Shown here: positions 8,437 through 16,588 of the stretch, one piece after another
Layout of the letters: every line of letters begins with the position of its first letter
Position numbering within the stretch: the first letter of the stretch is position 1
From: an uncultured Myxococcales bacterium
GTDB lineage: Bacteria > Myxococcota_A > Polyangia > Fen-1088
Direction: 5' to 3'
Assembly (NCBI GenBank): GCA_937889515.1
Contig: CALAOV010000313.1
Coordinates: 1-51,803 of the forward strand
Length of the DNA: 51,803 nucleotides
Notes under the pieces: generated by a model
Told to the model about the DNA's origin: nothing
Database searches by the model: none
Seen by the model: only the letters and a program-made list of their open reading frames with translations
Translations under genes and position numbers: made by a program

Positions 8437-9041
8437 TGCCTTTGGCGATGATTATGTTGGCGAGCATTCCCATGGCTCGACCGGTAAGACTTTCGTCCAA
8501 GAACCAACCCCTCGGCCTCCTCGACCAGATCGCGGAAGACTGGGAAGCGCACGATCGTGACTTTTTCCGCCCGGGTTTCCAGGCGCTGGTGGTGCACCGA
8601 TTCGGGACCTGGCGGATGGGGATCGGTCCCCGGGTCCTGCGGGCCCCCCTGAGCCTGCTTTACCGCGCCATGCAGCGGCGGGTTCGCAATCTCTACGGCA
8701 TCGAGTTACCCTATACTGCCCGCGTCGGCCGGCGGGTCGTCATCGAGCACCAGAGCGGAATCGTGATCCACGGAAACAGCGAGATCGGCGACGACTGCAT
8801 CATTCGCCAGAACGTCACGCTGGGGAACCGGTGTCTCGATCGACCGCTGGATGCGCCCCGACTGGGCAATGGCGTCTGCGTCGGTGCGGGGGCCAAGATA
8901 CTGGGCGCGGTCCGCATCGGGGACGGGGCCCAGATCGGCGCCAACGCCGTGGTCTGCGACGATGTGCCGGCCAACGCGGTCGCGGTGGGTGTCCCAGCGC
9001 ACATCACGCGCGTAGGGGAGGTCAGGAAACTGGCGTCGTGA
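8436..9041 (+). CDS. Serine O-acetyltransferase-like hexapeptide acetyltransferase
   Basis: The protein has 201 residues. The C-terminal half is a left-handed beta-helix of hexapeptide repeats (IVIHGNSEIGDDC, VCVGAGAKILGAV, IGDGAQIGANAVV), ending in AVAVGVPAHI as in CysE and EpsC-type enzymes. The helical SATase N-domain is short. In EPS loci such enzymes acetylate sugars, so it likely O- or N-acetylates a precursor in the cytoplasm. Translation is coupled to galE through a TGATG overlap and to the next glycosyltransferase through GTGA. A role in cysteine synthesis cannot be excluded from sequence alone, but context argues against it. Confidence 0.75.
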   Translation: MPLAMIMLASIPMARPVRLSSKNQPLGLLDQIAEDWEAHDRDFFRPGFQALVVHRFGTWRMGIGPRVLRAPLSLLYRAMQRRVRNLYGIELPYTARVGRRVVIEHQSGIVIHGNSEIGDDCIIRQNVTLGNRCLDRPLDAPRLGNGVCVGAGAKILGAVRIGDGAQIGANAVVCDDVPANAVAVGVPAHITRVGEVRKLAS

Positions 9042-10042
9042 TCGGCCGCCTGGGGGCGGTGGCTATCGGCCGAAACGAAGGGGAGCGGTTGCGGCGTTGC
9101 CTGGCTTCCCTGGTCGGGCAGGTGGGTGTGGTGGTTTACGTCGATTCCGGATCGACCGACGGCAGCGTGGAGCTGGCGCGCGCCGTGGGTGTCCTGGTGA
9201 CCGAGCTCGATCGCGCGCAGCCGTTCACCGCAGCGCGGGCCCGCAACGCCGGGTTGGCGCGCCTCCACGAGGCTGCGCCGGATCTGGAGCTGGTCCAGTT
9301 CGTCGACGGCGATTGCGAGGTGGCGGCCGGATGGTTCGAGCGGGCCGACCAGGAACTGGTCGCCGACCCCCGCCTGGCCGTGGTGTGCGGGCGCAGGCGC
9401 GAGCGGTACCCCGACCGATCGATCTACAACCGGCTGTGCGACCTCGAGTGGAACACGCCGATTGGCCCGGCGGACGCCTGCGGCGGCGACGCGGTCATGC
9501 GGGTCGAAGCGGTGCGCGCCGTCAACGGATACGACCCGTCGCTCATCGCGGGGGAAGAGCCCGACCTGTGCCTGCGCCTGCGGCGACTGGGGTGGAAGGT
9601 GTTGCGGGTCGACGCTGAGATGACCTTGCACGATGCCGCCATGACCCGCTTCGCGCAGTGGTGGAAACGGTCCTTGCGCGCCGGACACGCCTACGCCGAA
9701 GGGGCCGCCCGCCAGGCCGGGGGGGCGGAGCGACATTGGGCCAAGGAGGTCCGCAGCAACTGGGCGTGGGGCCTGTTCCTGCCCACGCTCGCGCTGGTGG
9801 TCGCCGTTCCGACCGGGGGCCTCGGCCTCGCTCTGCTGGCGGCCTACGGGGTCCTCGGCTTGCGCGTCTATCGGGGGATGCGGGGGCGGGGCATCTCGGC
9901 CCGGGACGCCCGGCTCGGCGCGGTCTTCTGCGTGATGGGAAAGGTCCCCCAGGCGCTGGGGCAGGCGCTCTACCGGGTGCGCCGGATGGCCGGTCGCCAG
10001 GGCGGGCTCATCGAGTACAAGGGTCCGGATCGGGCGGTCTGA
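9038..10042 (+). CDS. Family 2 glycosyltransferase with C-terminal membrane helices
   Basis: About 334 residues. The GT-A domain has VYVDSGSTDGSVELA, the metal-binding FVDGDCEV and a GGDAVMRVEAV region followed by EEPDLCLRLRR, all typical of GT2 inverting transferases. Two hydrophobic segments near residues 240-290 probably anchor it to the inner membrane. It adds a sugar to the lipid-linked EPS unit on the cytoplasmic side. The open frame extends back to 8831, but the GTG at 9038, overlapping the previous stop, fits the domain start and the coupled arrangement. The sugar is unknown. Confidence 0.85.
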   Translation: MIGRLGAVAIGRNEGERLRRCLASLVGQVGVVVYVDSGSTDGSVELARAVGVLVTELDRAQPFTAARARNAGLARLHEAAPDLELVQFVDGDCEVAAGWFERADQELVADPRLAVVCGRRRERYPDRSIYNRLCDLEWNTPIGPADACGGDAVMRVEAVRAVNGYDPSLIAGEEPDLCLRLRRLGWKVLRVDAEMTLHDAAMTRFAQWWKRSLRAGHAYAEGAARQAGGAERHWAKEVRSNWAWGLFLPTLALVVAVPTGGLGLALLAAYGVLGLRVYRGMRGRGISARDARLGAVFCVMGKVPQALGQALYRVRRMAGRQGGLIEYKGPDRAV

Positions 10043-10069
10043 TCGGCGCGGGTTGAGCGGCTCAATTGG

Positions 10070-10097
10070 TTGCCACCGCGTCGCCAGGTCATATGAT
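10070..10097 (+). promoter_or_regulatory. Candidate sigma-70-type promoter for the kinase gene
   Basis: TTGCCA (10070-10075) and TATGAT (10092-10097) are separated by 16 bases and lie 33 bases before the kinase ATG. They fall in the 88-base gap that separates the kinase from the upstream EPS genes, so the kinase/export genes may form their own transcription unit. This was found by eye; high-GC bacteria use loose consensus sequences. Confidence 0.45.
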
Positions 10098-10130
10098 AGG
10101 CGCAGGGGCTGTTAGTCCCGAGCGGAGAGC

Positions 10131-11720
10131 ATGGATTCCCCGGGAGGCCCGCAACGCGCAGGAGACCGTGAGCAGCCGAGGTTCGTGATTCGACGAACCA
10201 CGGTGCTGACGCTGTCCCAGCGGGTGATCGCGCGGGCCGATCCGGCCGCCGCCGAAGGCGGGCGCGACCTGGCATCGGGGCTGGCCGTGGCGGGTGGCTC
10301 GATCGTGCTGCCGGGGTTGCGTTCGGAGGAGCGGCTGCTCCTGGGCCTGGTGGATGGCCGGCTGTCGGTCGCGCGGCTGGCGCGGCTCTCGGGTCTTTCG
10401 GAGGAGGCGACGGCGGAGCACCTTCGGTCGCTGTGCGATCGCCGCATGCTGGTGCCGGTCGAGACCAGCGAGGTCACCATCCGCGGCAACAGCGGGGAGC
10501 CGTTCTTTCGGCTGGGACCCTACGAGGTCGCCTCGCGACTCGGCCAGGGGGGCATGGGTTCCGTGTATGTCTGTCGCCGAACCGGGGCGGCCGGCTTTCG
10601 CCGCCTGTTCGCGCTCAAGGTCATCCGCCAGGGCTCGGGCCAGGAGCAGGCGGCCGAGAAATCCTTCCTGCGCGAGATTCGGGTGGGCATCCTGCTCGAT
10701 CATCCCAACACCCAATCGCTCATCGACGTGGGGATGTACAAGAATCAGCCCTTCCTGGTGCTCCAGTACATCGAAGGGACCAGCCTGGAAGAGATCTCCT
10801 TCGGCCGCCGGGTCCCGCCCGGCGTCCTGGTGGCCATCCTGATCGACGTCTTGCGCGGGCTGCAGCGCGCGCACGAGATCTCCGACGAGCAGGGCAGGTG
10901 GCTGGGGCTGGTCCACGGGGACGTCTCGGCGCCGAACATCCTGATCGGCACCGACGGGGTCGCCCACTTGACCGATTTTGGCAGCGCCCGCTTCACCGCG
11001 CTCGGGGAGACCTGCAAGCCCGATCCGATGACGCTGGGCAAGCCGGCCTACATGGCGCCCGAGCAGCTGCTGCTGGAGCCGCTCGATGCCCGCACCGACA
11101 TCTTCGCGATGGGCACCGTGATGTGGACGGCGCTCACGGGCCAGGAGCTGTTCGCCGCCGACGACCACGACCAGATCATCGCGAACGTGCTGCGCAAGGA
11201 GATCGAGCCGCCCAGCGCCTACGGCGCGCCCGCTTGTCTGGACGACATTTGCTTGCGGGCGCTCTGCCGCGCGCGCGAAGGGCGCCCGGCCAGCGCGGAG
11301 GAGATGGCCAAGGCTCTGCTCAAGGTAGGGGTCGGAAACGACCTGCTGGCCTCTCCGGCCGCCGTCGGCGAGTACATGCGCCGCGAGGTCGCCGGCGCCG
11401 ATGTCGACCGCCGGCGCCGGATCGACGCCGCGCTTCAGGAGGCGGTCGCCGCGCCCCCGCCCACGGCCGCCGCGTCGACCGTGACCGTCTCCGTGCAGCC
11501 GGCGGTGCCCGAAAAGAAATTTTCGAAAACGATGATCCTTCCCGATCGCGTTCGCCGAATGGTGTTGGCCAAGCGCTGGCTCAAAAGTAGCGCGGCCAAG
11601 GCGCTGGGGCTCTGGGTCTCGCTGGCGATCTTGGCGGCCGTCGTCACTGTCGCGATCGCCCACCACAAAAGCGGGCCCGCCGCGCTCGGATCTCCTCCAA
11701 ATCGCGCCGCCGTCCATTGA
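10131..11720 (+). CDS. Hanks-type Ser/Thr protein kinase, membrane-anchored
   Basis: The protein has 529 residues. Residues about 20-120 look like a small winged-helix-type region (RLARLSGLSEEATAEHL). The kinase domain begins near 128 with RLGQGGMGSVYV, then ALKVI with the ATP-binding Lys (about 163), HGDVSAPN with the catalytic Asp (about 264), DFG (about 282) and APE (about 310). The usual HRD is HGD, so this is a non-RD kinase that may not need activation-loop phosphorylation. A Pro/Ala-rich stretch precedes one membrane helix (about 493-513) with almost nothing beyond it. The next gene carries a phosphothreonine-binding FHA domain, a likely substrate or reader. A GGAGAG ribosome site precedes the ATG. 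Confidence 0.92.
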   Translation: MDSPGGPQRAGDREQPRFVIRRTTVLTLSQRVIARADPAAAEGGRDLASGLAVAGGSIVLPGLRSEERLLLGLVDGRLSVARLARLSGLSEEATAEHLRSLCDRRMLVPVETSEVTIRGNSGEPFFRLGPYEVASRLGQGGMGSVYVCRRTGAAGFRRLFALKVIRQGSGQEQAAEKSFLREIRVGILLDHPNTQSLIDVGMYKNQPFLVLQYIEGTSLEEISFGRRVPPGVLVAILIDVLRGLQRAHEISDEQGRWLGLVHGDVSAPNILIGTDGVAHLTDFGSARFTALGETCKPDPMTLGKPAYMAPEQLLLEPLDARTDIFAMGTVMWTALTGQELFAADDHDQIIANVLRKEIEPPSAYGAPACLDDICLRALCRAREGRPASAEEMAKALLKVGVGNDLLASPAAVGEYMRREVAGADVDRRRRIDAALQEAVAAPPPTAAASTVTVSVQPAVPEKKFSKTMILPDRVRRMVLAKRWLKSSAAKALGLWVSLAILAAVVTVAIAHHKSGPAALGSPPNRAAVH

Positions 11721-11744
11721 TCCCCCCGGGCGAGGTGTTATATT
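11717..11744 (+). promoter_or_regulatory. Candidate promoter before the FHA-Wzz gene
   Basis: TTGATC (11717-11722, overlapping the kinase stop) and TATATT (11739-11744) are spaced by 16 bases and lie 32 bases before the ATG at 11776. TTATATTC stands out against the GC-rich background. It could give the export genes transcription independent of the kinase. Confidence 0.4.
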
Positions 11745-11775
11745 CGGCGGCGGTTAGGTATGTGGTTTCCTAAAC

Positions 11776-13716
11776 ATGGCCTGGGAGCGGGCGGCGGACG
11801 GTAGGGACCCGCCAGCGTCGAAGATCGGTCTCGATGCTGAGCTAGAAGGGGCGGTGACCTCGGGTGAGGCGCTGGCGTACATCGTTCTGTTCAAGGGCGA
11901 GCAGCCGGGACGGATCTATGCGCTCAAGCGCAACATCGTCCTGATAGGTCGGGGCGACGATGCAGACGTCCAGATCGCCGATAGCTCGGTCTCGCAGCAC
12001 CACGCCCGAATCCTGAGTCGCAGCGAGGGCTTCGAGATCGTGGATCTCGATTCCACCAACGGCACGTTCGTCGGCGGGAAACGGGTCGCGCGGTCGGGCT
12101 TGCGGAACAGCGACCAGGTGACCGTGGGCAGCGTCCAGTTCCTGTTTCTTCTCGAGCGTCCGACCACCGCGACGATCCGCTTGCCCGACGCGTTCAAGCG
12201 ACCGCAGGCCGCCCGGACCACCTCGGCGCTCGTTCCCACGCGGCAACCGATGATCGCGCCGCGGATATCGGTGGCGGTGCCCCACGCTCCATCGCGGGGC
12301 GATGACGTGGAGCCGTCGCTGGCGGACATGGTGCGCAAGGCGGCGCGCGCCTACGGTTTCATCCGCGAACGCAGGCTCGTCATCGCGGCCTTCGGGGCGG
12401 TGGGCGTAGCCTGCGGGATCCTCTCGATCCCCCTGGTTCCCCCGGGCCTGTCGGCCTCGGGCGAGGTCCGGCTGCTGCCGCACATGACGTTGACGGCGAC
12501 CTCGGCCGAGGATCGTTGGCAGAACAACGATCAAGATTCCGGCCAGTTCGTGAAGAGTGCGGAGCACACCATCACCCAGCTGGAGCTGGCCCGCAGCACG
12601 CTGCAGAAGCTGGGCTCACCCAGTCCGCCCGATCCGTGGGTCCGCTCCATCCTCGCCAAGTTGAAGGTGGAAGAGATCGGCGAGCACGCCTTTCGGGTGA
12701 CCTACAAGGACAGGGTATCTGCCCGCCCGACGCCCGCGGATTTCTTGAACGTGCACCTCCACAACTACGTGCAGTGGGAGATCGGCAAGTCGCTCCGAGA
12801 GCTCGCCGCCAAGGTGGACTTTCTGCGCGATCAGCTGAAGTCGGTCGAGAAAGACCTGGACCATATCAGCGACCAACGGGCCGGGTTCCGTGAGGCCAAC
12901 GCCGATCGGCTTCCCGAGGACGCGGTCCAGACCCACACCAGCCGCTTCGATCTGGAGACCCGGCGCGCCGAGCTGTCGGCACAGATTCATCAGTATCAGG
13001 GCGAGCTCAACGCGGCGCTCGAGCAGCTCAAGAACAACCGCCCCGAGGCGCAGCGGAAGTTTCAGTGGTCCGAGTCCTACCGGCAGTCGCTCAACGAGAT
13101 CGATCGCAAGCTGACCGACGCCTATGCGCGGGGTCTCAAGGATGGCCATCCGGAGGTCCAGCAGCTCAAGGACGAGAAGCAGCGGGTGCAGGCGCAGGCG
13201 AAGGAAGAGATGCAGGCGGCCACCCCGACCGTGATGCGGGAGTCGGATCCCAACTATCAGCAGGCCCAGAACCAGGTGGAGAAGCTTCAGGCGCAGCTGG
13301 CGGCCGCGCGCGCCAGTCTGGGCGAAACGGACGGGAGCCTCGGACAGGTCCGCCGGGTCGTCCAGGACCTGCCGCGGGTGGAGCAACATCTGGCGGACCT
13401 GGAACATCGGCAAGAGGCGACCAAGCAGCTGCACAGCGACCTCTTCGCGAAGCTGTCCCAGGCCGAGATTCAGCTGAACCTCGAGAAGGTCTCGGCGGAG
13501 TCTCGCTACGACGTTTCGACACCGCGGCTCGAGCGGGCGCGGAAGGCCAGCACCCTGGGCCTGCGGGGAGGCCTGGGGTTATTGTTGGGGCTCTTCGTGG
13601 CCGCGATCGTGATACTCCTACGCGAGGCCCAGCGGATGATCTCTCAAACCTTGGCGTCGCCGACGCTCGTCTCGCGGATCACCTCCACCCGCGATCGTTT
13701 TCGCGATCGATTCTGA
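11776..13716 (+). CDS. FHA domain fused to Wzz-like polysaccharide co-polymerase
   Basis: The protein has 646 residues. Residues about 35-125 are an FHA domain: IGRGDDADVQI, SSVSQHHARI and DLDSTNGTFVGG contain the Gly-Arg, Ser-x-x-His and Asn-Gly positions that bind phosphothreonine. A linker leads to a membrane helix (about 197-217). A long periplasmic region follows, with heavily charged coiled coil from about 330 to 580, then a second helix (about 595-617) and a short basic tail. This is the Wzz/PCP layout that sets polymer length and connects the inner membrane to the OPX channel. There is no C-terminal BY-kinase (no Walker motifs), so the N-terminal FHA may take over the phosphorylation input from the neighbouring Ser/Thr kinase. 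The stop overlaps the next start (TGATG). Confidence 0.85.
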   Translation: MAWERAADGRDPPASKIGLDAELEGAVTSGEALAYIVLFKGEQPGRIYALKRNIVLIGRGDDADVQIADSSVSQHHARILSRSEGFEIVDLDSTNGTFVGGKRVARSGLRNSDQVTVGSVQFLFLLERPTTATIRLPDAFKRPQAARTTSALVPTRQPMIAPRISVAVPHAPSRGDDVEPSLADMVRKAARAYGFIRERRLVIAAFGAVGVACGILSIPLVPPGLSASGEVRLLPHMTLTATSAEDRWQNNDQDSGQFVKSAEHTITQLELARSTLQKLGSPSPPDPWVRSILAKLKVEEIGEHAFRVTYKDRVSARPTPADFLNVHLHNYVQWEIGKSLRELAAKVDFLRDQLKSVEKDLDHISDQRAGFREANADRLPEDAVQTHTSRFDLETRRAELSAQIHQYQGELNAALEQLKNNRPEAQRKFQWSESYRQSLNEIDRKLTDAYARGLKDGHPEVQQLKDEKQRVQAQAKEEMQAATPTVMRESDPNYQQAQNQVEKLQAQLAAARASLGETDGSLGQVRRVVQDLPRVEQHLADLEHRQEATKQLHSDLFAKLSQAEIQLNLEKVSAESRYDVSTPRLERARKASTLGLRGGLGLLLGLFVAAIVILLREAQRMISQTLASPTLVSRITSTRDRFRDRF

Positions 13717-14324
13717 TGCGACCACCATCCAAGAGCGTCGCCCGAGCGGGCTGGGCAACCGCCGCCATGCTGGTGTCCCTGATCGGCTGCGCCACCGAAC
13801 GTCCGTTTGTCTGGGTCCAGAACGTGCCGATGGCCGTGGACAGCCAGGGAACCATCGAATCGCGGGACACGATCCTGATCTCGGTCCGGAACCAGCCGAC
13901 CCTGTCGGGGGAGTTTCCGGTGGGGGATCACGGCGAGTACCTGCAGCCGACGCTGGGAACCATTACCGTCGCCGGAAGAACCACCGACGCCGTGGCCGCC
14001 GATCTCCAGGGCCGGCTCAAGGATCTGCTGGTCAAGCCAGAGGTCACCGTCTCGATCATCAAGATCGCCCCGGTCCGCGTGAACGTGGTGGGCGAGGTGC
14101 GGTCGCCCGGCACCTACGAGCTGACCCGCGGTCGGGGCGTCCTGCCGGCGCTGGCGGCGGCGGGTTGGCTGAACGAGTTCGCGAACGGAGATCGGATCTT
14201 CGTCATCCGTTCCGACGGCGCGGGCGCCCAACGGATTCGATTCAGAGCCCACGAGCTGACCGCCGCCGAGCCGCACGCCACTGGTTTCCGCCTCAAAGAC
14301 GGAGACGTCGTGGTCGCGGAGTAG
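13716..14324 (+). CDS. Short outer-membrane polysaccharide export (OPX, Wza-like) lipoprotein
   Basis: The protein has 202 residues. The signal peptide ends in the lipobox LIGC (Cys about 25). A Poly_export domain follows (SRDTILISVRNQPTLSGEFPV, LQPTLGTITVAGRTT), then one SLBB-like segment (VRVNVVGEVRSPGTYEL). The protein ends soon after this, without the second SLBB domain or the C-terminal amphipathic helix by which E. coli Wza crosses the outer membrane. Short OPX proteins of this kind are known from Myxococcota, where a separate beta-barrel porin completes the channel. The next gene fits that role. The ATG overlaps the FHA-Wzz stop, so the two are coupled. Confidence 0.88.
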   Translation: MRPPSKSVARAGWATAAMLVSLIGCATERPFVWVQNVPMAVDSQGTIESRDTILISVRNQPTLSGEFPVGDHGEYLQPTLGTITVAGRTTDAVAADLQGRLKDLLVKPEVTVSIIKIAPVRVNVVGEVRSPGTYELTRGRGVLPALAAAGWLNEFANGDRIFVIRSDGAGAQRIRFRAHELTAAEPHATGFRLKDGDVVVAE

Positions 14325-14339
14325 GCGCGGGCCTTTCCT

Positions 14340-15758
14340 TTGGGCGCGGCGTTCGTTGCCCTTCTTCTCCTCGCGGGCGATCTGGGTGCTCAGGGGAGCG
14401 CCGTCACGCAACTGCGTCCCGGCGAGACGCCGCTGACCCTGGGCCCGTTCGGGATCCAGGTGAGCGCCACCAGTGAGACGCGCGTGGGCGTGGCCCCGAT
14501 CATCCCCGGTGCGGACCCCCGCTGGTTCATCGCCGAGGTCGTCACGCCGCTCCTGGGGCTCGAGCTGCACCGGCCGACCTTCACCCTCCAGCTGTTCTAC
14601 GGGGTGCGCCTGTTCTGGGAGGATCCCAGCCCGATCTCGACCTCCTCGACCGAGCTCCTCGGCCCCGACCCGGTGACCCGCATCCGACGGGTGGAGCGGA
14701 CCTCGATCTCGGATTTCGGTCCGCTCGTCTTGCATTCGGCCGGGCTCAGCCTGGATGGCCGTCCGTCGCGCACGGTCGACGTCGTCGCCGGGGCCAATGG
14801 CTCGATCGGTAGCCCCGACTACACCGCGCTGCCGCAGGTGCTGGGCACGGTTCAGGGAGCGCTCCCGCCGATCGTGAGCATCGCATCCGGCACCGCCCTG
14901 GCCCGGATTCGCTACACCGGGGCCAGGCGCTGGGAGCTGGACCTGGCTGGGCAGGTCTTTCACACCCAGTGGTTGGACGTTCCGGAGAGTCCCTCGACCG
15001 TACCCGGACAGACCTCGGTCGGGGGACAGACGTTCGTCACCTCGGAGACGCTGGCGAGCGTCGAGCCCGGCGCCACCTACGTCCTTACCCCCCGCGACGG
15101 GCTGGGGCTGATCTCGGCGTTCGGTGAAGCCACCTACTCCGATGGAGCCGCCATCGTGACCGTCACGCCTGCCGTCGTGTGGAAGAGACGCCTCACCCAC
15201 CGCGAGAACCTCCGACTGACGCTGGGGGTCACCTACGCCCGTTCGGTGGGCAACCCCCCCGGGGTGATGTCGCCCTTCGGCTCGAGCGGCGCGGAGGCGT
15301 CCCCCATCGGTTCGTTCCAGTTCACCTCCCGGATCCTGCGGCGGGAAAACGTGGCGATCATTGCCGACGCGACCGGCGGGGTGGACTTCTACTTCGATCC
15401 CGTGCTGGGCACGGCGCTACCCCGCGGCTCGGCCAGCGCCGGTCTGGTGGCGATATCGGTGCCCCACTGGATGATCAACCTGCGGGGCGACTTCGCGACC
15501 GCGCTCAAGACGCCCCCGCTCCAACCGATCGTGGTCGGTCAAGCTCCGCCGATCCCCATCGACGAGACCGCGTTCTCGATCTCTCTCGCGGCGCGCCGGC
15601 GGGTCTCGGAAAACATGTTCGCCGAGATCGGGATCCTCTGGGCTGACCGCGGGCCGGTCCTCACCACGCCCGACTTTCATTTTCACCAGCGCCAGCTCTG
15701 GGTCCACATCTCGCTCATGGCGACGACCCGGCCCATTCCCCGGATGACCCAGCAGTAG
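14340..15758 (+). CDS. Outer-membrane beta-barrel protein, probable EPS export porin
   Basis: The protein has 472 residues, starting with a hydrophobic signal-like segment (VALLLLAGDLGAQG). The rest is a series of amphipathic beta-strands with aromatic girdles (LQLFYGVRLFWED, RWELDLAGQVF), ending in QLWVHISLMATTRP as outer-membrane barrels do. It begins 15 bases after the OPX gene, and the product most likely forms the pore that a short OPX lacks, as Wzp proteins do in myxobacteria. The TTG start at 14340 is the only one that includes a complete signal segment. Strand count and family need structure prediction. It has no plug or TonB box. Confidence 0.7.
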   Translation: MGAAFVALLLLAGDLGAQGSAVTQLRPGETPLTLGPFGIQVSATSETRVGVAPIIPGADPRWFIAEVVTPLLGLELHRPTFTLQLFYGVRLFWEDPSPISTSSTELLGPDPVTRIRRVERTSISDFGPLVLHSAGLSLDGRPSRTVDVVAGANGSIGSPDYTALPQVLGTVQGALPPIVSIASGTALARIRYTGARRWELDLAGQVFHTQWLDVPESPSTVPGQTSVGGQTFVTSETLASVEPGATYVLTPRDGLGLISAFGEATYSDGAAIVTVTPAVVWKRRLTHRENLRLTLGVTYARSVGNPPGVMSPFGSSGAEASPIGSFQFTSRILRRENVAIIADATGGVDFYFDPVLGTALPRGSASAGLVAISVPHWMINLRGDFATALKTPPLQPIVVGQAPPIPIDETAFSISLAARRRVSENMFAEIGILWADRGPVLTTPDFHFHQRQLWVHISLMATTRPIPRMTQQ

Positions 15759-15775
15759 GAAGCGTCGGCGGTCGG

Positions 15776-16354
15776 TTGGCGACGCTGGTCGGTCTAGCTT
15801 GGGTTGGCTCTTGGTCCCCCGGCGTCACGCCGCGCCTGGGCCTGGTGGCGGTCCCTTTCTACGTCCTGGGGGCCTGGTGGTGCGCACGCCTCGCGCGCGG
15901 CCGGGGCGTCGATCTGGTTCCCGGAGAGGCGATCTGCTGGTGGATCTTGAGCGCGATCTTGCTGGCGCTGGGAATCTACAAGCTGCTCGATTTGCAAACC
16001 GCGGTCGTCGAAATGGGTCGGACGGTCGCCAGCGCGCACCGGTGGTACGCCCGCCGCCGCCCCCTGCAGCTGGCGCTGATTTTCGGCCTCGGTCTGGGCA
16101 GCGCGGCCGCGATGGCCCTTGCGGTCTGGGTAGCTCGAAAGGCGCCCGCTCCGACCCGTCTGGCCTCGGTTGTCGGGGTCGCACTGGCCGGCTTCGTGGC
16201 GATCCGGACGATATCGTTCCACGCCATCGACCGGTTCCTGGATTCCGGCCTGGCCGGTCTGAAGGCGAACTGGGTCATCGAGCTCGGTGGAATCGTCGTG
16301 ATTCTGGTCTTGATCCGTCGCCGGGTTGTTACACGGTCAGATAAAAACCAGTGA
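15776..16354 (+). CDS. Unknown five-helix membrane protein in EPS operon
   Basis: The protein has 192 residues with about five predicted membrane helices, a conserved-looking loop (LLDLQTAVVEMGRTVASAHRW) and a basic C-terminus. No family is recognised. It begins 17 bases after the porin gene with TTG and is the last gene before a 234-base gap. By position it may take part in EPS assembly or anchoring. It is too short and has too few helices for a Wzx flippase or Wzy polymerase, neither of which is otherwise obvious in this locus. Confidence 0.6.
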   Translation: MATLVGLAWVGSWSPGVTPRLGLVAVPFYVLGAWWCARLARGRGVDLVPGEAICWWILSAILLALGIYKLLDLQTAVVEMGRTVASAHRWYARRRPLQLALIFGLGLGSAAAMALAVWVARKAPAPTRLASVVGVALAGFVAIRTISFHAIDRFLDSGLAGLKANWVIELGGIVVILVLIRRRVVTRSDKNQ

Positions 16355-16588
16355 TATCAGTCATATATGGTCACTAGACCGGCTCGGGGTCGGTCGGCGC
16401 TGCGTGGGCCGCGCCGGGAATCTTGCGGTCGGTGTACGTTCTTTGATTGGGCCGGGTGTGGGCACCGTCCATTCGGTCGTCCGGGCCGCCACCCCGATGA
16501 TCGTTTTGACGTAAAAGATTTGCCTGACCTTTCTGAACGGGCCGCTATCTCTTAGTATCCGCGTCGGCAGGGAAGCAGAGGTCGGGGC
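16355..16588 (+). promoter_or_regulatory. AT-rich regulatory gap before the priming transferase
   Basis: No gene was seen here. The first 50 bases are unusually AT-rich and contain agtga...tcact arms (16350-16375) around catatatg, an imperfect palindrome that could be an operator. A second AT-rich patch at 16500-16560 contains ttgacg and, further on, tagtat about 20 bases before the start; the spacing to any -35 is imperfect. The gap separates the priming transferase from the export genes and probably carries its promoter. Confidence 0.35.

Noticed and set aside
8831-9037. Longer N-terminus for the GT2 protein at 9038
   Set aside because: The extension is Arg/Gly-rich and antiparallel to acetyltransferase codons. 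The GTG at 9038 overlaps the previous stop and starts at the GT-A fold.
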